From an uncultured Eubacterium sp. (lineage in GTDB: Bacteria; Bacillota; Clostridia; Lachnospirales; Lachnospiraceae), in contig CAJTLS010000001.1 of the NCBI GenBank assembly GCA_910577295.1, forward strand, positions 107,755 through 171,754: 64,000 nucleotides of DNA, read 5' to 3'. Numbering within the stretch: position 1 is the stretch's first letter; each line of letters begins with the position of its first letter. Positions 61,925 to 64,000 of the stretch are shown piece after piece. The position numbers and the translations under genes are program-made. Under the pieces are notes generated by a model, which had not been told where the DNA came from, searched no databases, and worked only from the letters and a program-made list of their open reading frames with translations.

Positions 61925-63601
61925 TTGTTAGTTAATTTACACGTAAAAAATTTTGCAATCATTGACCAGATTGATGTGGATTTTGGGAAGCACTTAAATA
62001 TACTGACTGGAGAAACCGGCGCTGGTAAATCAATTGTTATCGGCTCCATCGGGATTGCTCTGGGGGCGAGGGTATCGCCGGAGATGATTGGGAAAAACGG
62101 CGAATATGCGATGGTAGAGATTGTTTTTCATATAGAGGATAAGGAAACCATTCAACAGTTACGTGAACTGGATGTCGAATTGGAAGACGGACAGATAGTG
62201 ATTTCCCGCAAGATTATGGAAAACCGCAGTATCAATAAAATTAACGGCACGACCGTATCCGTCAGCCTGATTCGTCGGGTGGCTGCCCTGTGCATTGATA
62301 TTCACGGACAACACGAACATCAGTCGCTTCTCCGCAAAGAGAGGCATCTGGAAATTGTCGATGAGTATGCCGGCAAGCCGTGTGCGGCTTTGCGTGAGAG
62401 GATAGGAAAAAGATATAAAGATTATAAGAAACTCGAGCAGGAACTCTCGCAGGATACGATGTCGGCGGAAGAGCGTGCCAGACAGAAAGGGTTTCTGGAA
62501 TATGAAAAGCAGGAAATCGAATCGGCTTCCCTGCAGCAGGGGGAAATCGAGCAGATTGATGACACTTATCGTCTGGCTTCCCGCGCCGGAGTAATTTTAG
62601 AGACGCTCAATACCGTCCATCAGTTGTGCAGTGAGACGGCGGGCGGCGCAGTCAGCCGCGGCCTGCAGCATTTACAGGGAATAGCGGACGCAGACGCCAC
62701 GGTCAGCGGCTTGTTGGAAGAGCTGTTGGAGATTGAAAGCCTGCTTGGAGATTTTAATCGCGAGATTTCTGAGCATATGTCGGATGTCACGTTTGATGAA
62801 AATGAGTTACGGGATATGGAGCGGCGGTTGGATTGTATCCATAATTTGCAAAATAAATATGGTCGTTCTTATGACGAGATCATGGAGCATTTACGGAAAG
62901 TAGATGAAAAACTGCTTCAACTGGATGATTATGAAAATTATTGCCAGACGAGGAGGGAACAGCTCGGCGCATGGCGCACGGAACTAGAAGGGGAGTGTGC
63001 GAAACTTACGGAGCTTCGGCGTAAATCATCCGCCCAATTGCAAAAAAAGATTGCGCAGGCATTGGAAGAACTCAATTTTGCGCATGTCGATTTTGAAATC
63101 AGTCTGGAGCAGAAAGAGAACATGACGGCGGACGGTTGGGATGATATTGAGTTTCGGATTGCCACGAATCCGGGCGAGCCGTGCCGAAGTCTTGGCAAAA
63201 TTGTTTCCGGAGGCGAGTTATCCCGTATTATGTTGGCGATAAAGTCGGTATTTGCCGACACCGATCATATAGAGACATTGATTTTCGATGAGATTGATGC
63301 CGGGATTAGCGGCAGGACGGCGCAGAAAGTATCAGAGAAGATGAGTCTTCTCGGCTCGAAACATCAGGTGATTTGTATTACTCATCTGGCGCAGATTGCG
63401 GCGATGGCAGATACTCATTTTGTAATTGAAAAAGCCGTCAGTGAGAATCAGTCGCTTACGCAAATCCGGCCGCTTAAGAGAGAGGAAATGGAAGAGGAAT
63501 TAGCCCGCATTTTAGGAGGCATGGAAATTACCGAGGCGGTGCGTCAAAACGCAAAAGAAATGAAAGTTCTGGCAGATAACTGTAAGTCTTACATGAAATA
63601 G
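61925..63601 (+). CDS. recN: DNA repair protein RecN
   Basis: A 558-residue SMC-like ATPase for double-strand break repair. N-terminal Walker A GETGAGKS within LTGETGAGKSIVIGS, a long coiled-coil middle (~150-350) and C-terminal signature VSGGELSRIMLAIK plus Walker B LIFDEIDAGISG. Length fits the family. The start is TTG at 61925, six bases after GGGAGG; a TTG one codon earlier is too close. Only 13 bases after the Ig-like protein gene, so both may be co-transcribed. The next gene is spoIVB, the normal order in Clostridia and Bacillus. Confidence 0.97.
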   Translation: MLVNLHVKNFAIIDQIDVDFGKHLNILTGETGAGKSIVIGSIGIALGARVSPEMIGKNGEYAMVEIVFHIEDKETIQQLRELDVELEDGQIVISRKIMENRSINKINGTTVSVSLIRRVAALCIDIHGQHEHQSLLRKERHLEIVDEYAGKPCAALRERIGKRYKDYKKLEQELSQDTMSAEERARQKGFLEYEKQEIESASLQQGEIEQIDDTYRLASRAGVILETLNTVHQLCSETAGGAVSRGLQHLQGIADADATVSGLLEELLEIESLLGDFNREISEHMSDVTFDENELRDMERRLDCIHNLQNKYGRSYDEIMEHLRKVDEKLLQLDDYENYCQTRREQLGAWRTELEGECAKLTELRRKSSAQLQKKIAQALEELNFAHVDFEISLEQKENMTADGWDDIEFRIATNPGEPCRSLGKIVSGGELSRIMLAIKSVFADTDHIETLIFDEIDAGISGRTAQKVSEKMSLLGSKHQVICITHLAQIAAMADTHFVIEKAVSENQSLTQIRPLKREEMEEELARILGGMEITEAVRQNAKEMKVLADNCKSYMK

Positions 63602-63618
63602 TGAAAATTGGTTACAGT

Positions 63619-63661
63619 AAATAGGAGTCACAAGACATTTGTCTGAGGCTTCTATTTTTTT
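63619..63661 (+). terminator. Terminator between recN and spoIVB
   Basis: An 11-bp stem (63619-63629 with 63647-63657, two G-U pairs) with an inner AGACA/TGTCT, followed by a run of seven T. Confidence 0.75.
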
Positions 63662-63673
63662 ATTTGCGAAAGG

Positions 63674-64000
63674 ATGATGAAATTGTCAATGGCAAAAAAG
63701 TTAAGGCTCTGTTTAACTGCCTTTTTACTGTTAGATATTATAATAATCGGTTATATGCTGGCGCATTCGATTCAGACGGATATTCCTGACCGGCTGGTTA
63801 CTTATGTCGGTGAGGAAGAGGAAATTGAGCTGCCGGCTATATATAATACAGAAGATACAGTGACAGCGCTCAGTGTAAAAAACCAATCCAGCGGTTTTTC
63901 CATGAAGTCGAAACAGACCGGAAGCTATCAGGTGCCGGTTCGTCTGTTTGGAATCGTTCCCATCAAAAATGTCGATGTCAAAGTGATTCGTAAGATGAAA
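63674..64000 (+). CDS. spoIVB: Stage IV sporulation protein B (SpoIVB), N-terminal part (3' end outside window)
   Basis: An open frame of 109 codons running off the window. It has a hydrophobic signal/anchor at ~10-30, then an acidic segment (YVGEEEEIELPA). Next comes SMKSKQTGSYQVPVRLFGIV followed by PIKNVDVKVI, the N-terminal pattern of SpoIVB, the serine peptidase that signals from forespore to mother cell and cleaves SpoIVFA. The PDZ and catalytic domains lie beyond the window. Start uncertain: ATG 63674, TTG 63683 or ATG 63689; AAAGGA lies just upstream. The recN-spoIVB order shows a spore-forming Firmicute. Confidence 0.9.
   Translation, partial: MMKLSMAKKLRLCLTAFLLLDIIIIGYMLAHSIQTDIPDRLVTYVGEEEEIELPAIYNTEDTVTALSVKNQSSGFSMKSKQTGSYQVPVRLFGIVPIKNVDVKVIRKMK

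Noticed and set aside
1..64000. CRISPR arrays, tRNA or rRNA genes, insertion sequences
   Set aside because: No regularly spaced direct repeats, cloverleaf or rRNA sequence, or transposase were seen anywhere in the window.

Overview
The window comes from a low-to-mid GC, spore-forming, Gram-positive anaerobe, most likely a member of the Lachnospiraceae (Clostridia). The evidence is the recN-spoIVB order at the right end, LCP and teichoic-acid genes, the diadenylate cyclase operon, strong GGAGG ribosome sites, and lysine-rich Ig-like secreted proteins. There are no rRNA or tRNA genes, CRISPR arrays or insertion sequences that I can see. Species cannot be named from the sequence alone.

Layout. 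1-5 kb: the end of a heterodimeric ABC exporter and a secreted carbohydrate esterase. 5-11.3 kb: DNA-3-methyladenine glycosylase, a rubredoxin/glutamate-synthase-like fusion, carB, and a divergent carbonic anhydrase that could feed it bicarbonate. 11.3-13.2 kb: an ABC-F protein behind a long leader with a four-codon reading frame and an intrinsic terminator. 13.2-20.5 kb: a small hydrophilic ORF, a YtfQ-YtfR-YtfT-YjfF type sugar importer and a chemoreceptor. 20.6-24.2 kb: two membrane proteins with cdaA and cdaR (c-di-AMP). 24.2-25.8 kb: a biotin-dependent carboxyltransferase subunit.

25.9-54.4 kb is a large cell-surface polymer locus. The plus strand carries an ABC polymer exporter (TagG/TagH type), TagD (CDP-glycerol), several TagB/TagF-family polymerases, an LCP ligase, an O-antigen-ligase-like protein, acyltransferases, GtrA/DPM-type lipid-linked sugar genes, a modular polysaccharide deacetylase, TarI/TarJ (CDP-ribitol) and glycosyltransferases. 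On the minus strand, 47.1-52.1 kb is a four-gene operon. It encodes a DRE-TIM aldolase with a sialyltransferase-like tail, a KdsC-like phosphatase, a KdsB-like CMP-sugar synthetase, and a TagB-type transferase fused to a DUF115/GT42-like domain. Together they look like a self-contained route to make and transfer a CMP-activated ulosonic-acid-like sugar onto a teichoic-acid-type polymer without KdsA or NeuB. This is the best candidate for an undescribed system here.

54.4-57.2 kb: a DUF2156 protein and TypA/BipA. 57.3-57.8 kb: a 475-bp nested palindromic element. 57.9-61.9 kb: a giant Big_2-type surface protein. 61.9-64 kb: recN and the start of spoIVB.

Starts given below are often downstream of the longest possible ORF because a clear Shine-Dalgarno sequence identifies the likely initiation codon. 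All functional statements rest on motif recognition by eye; no database search was run.
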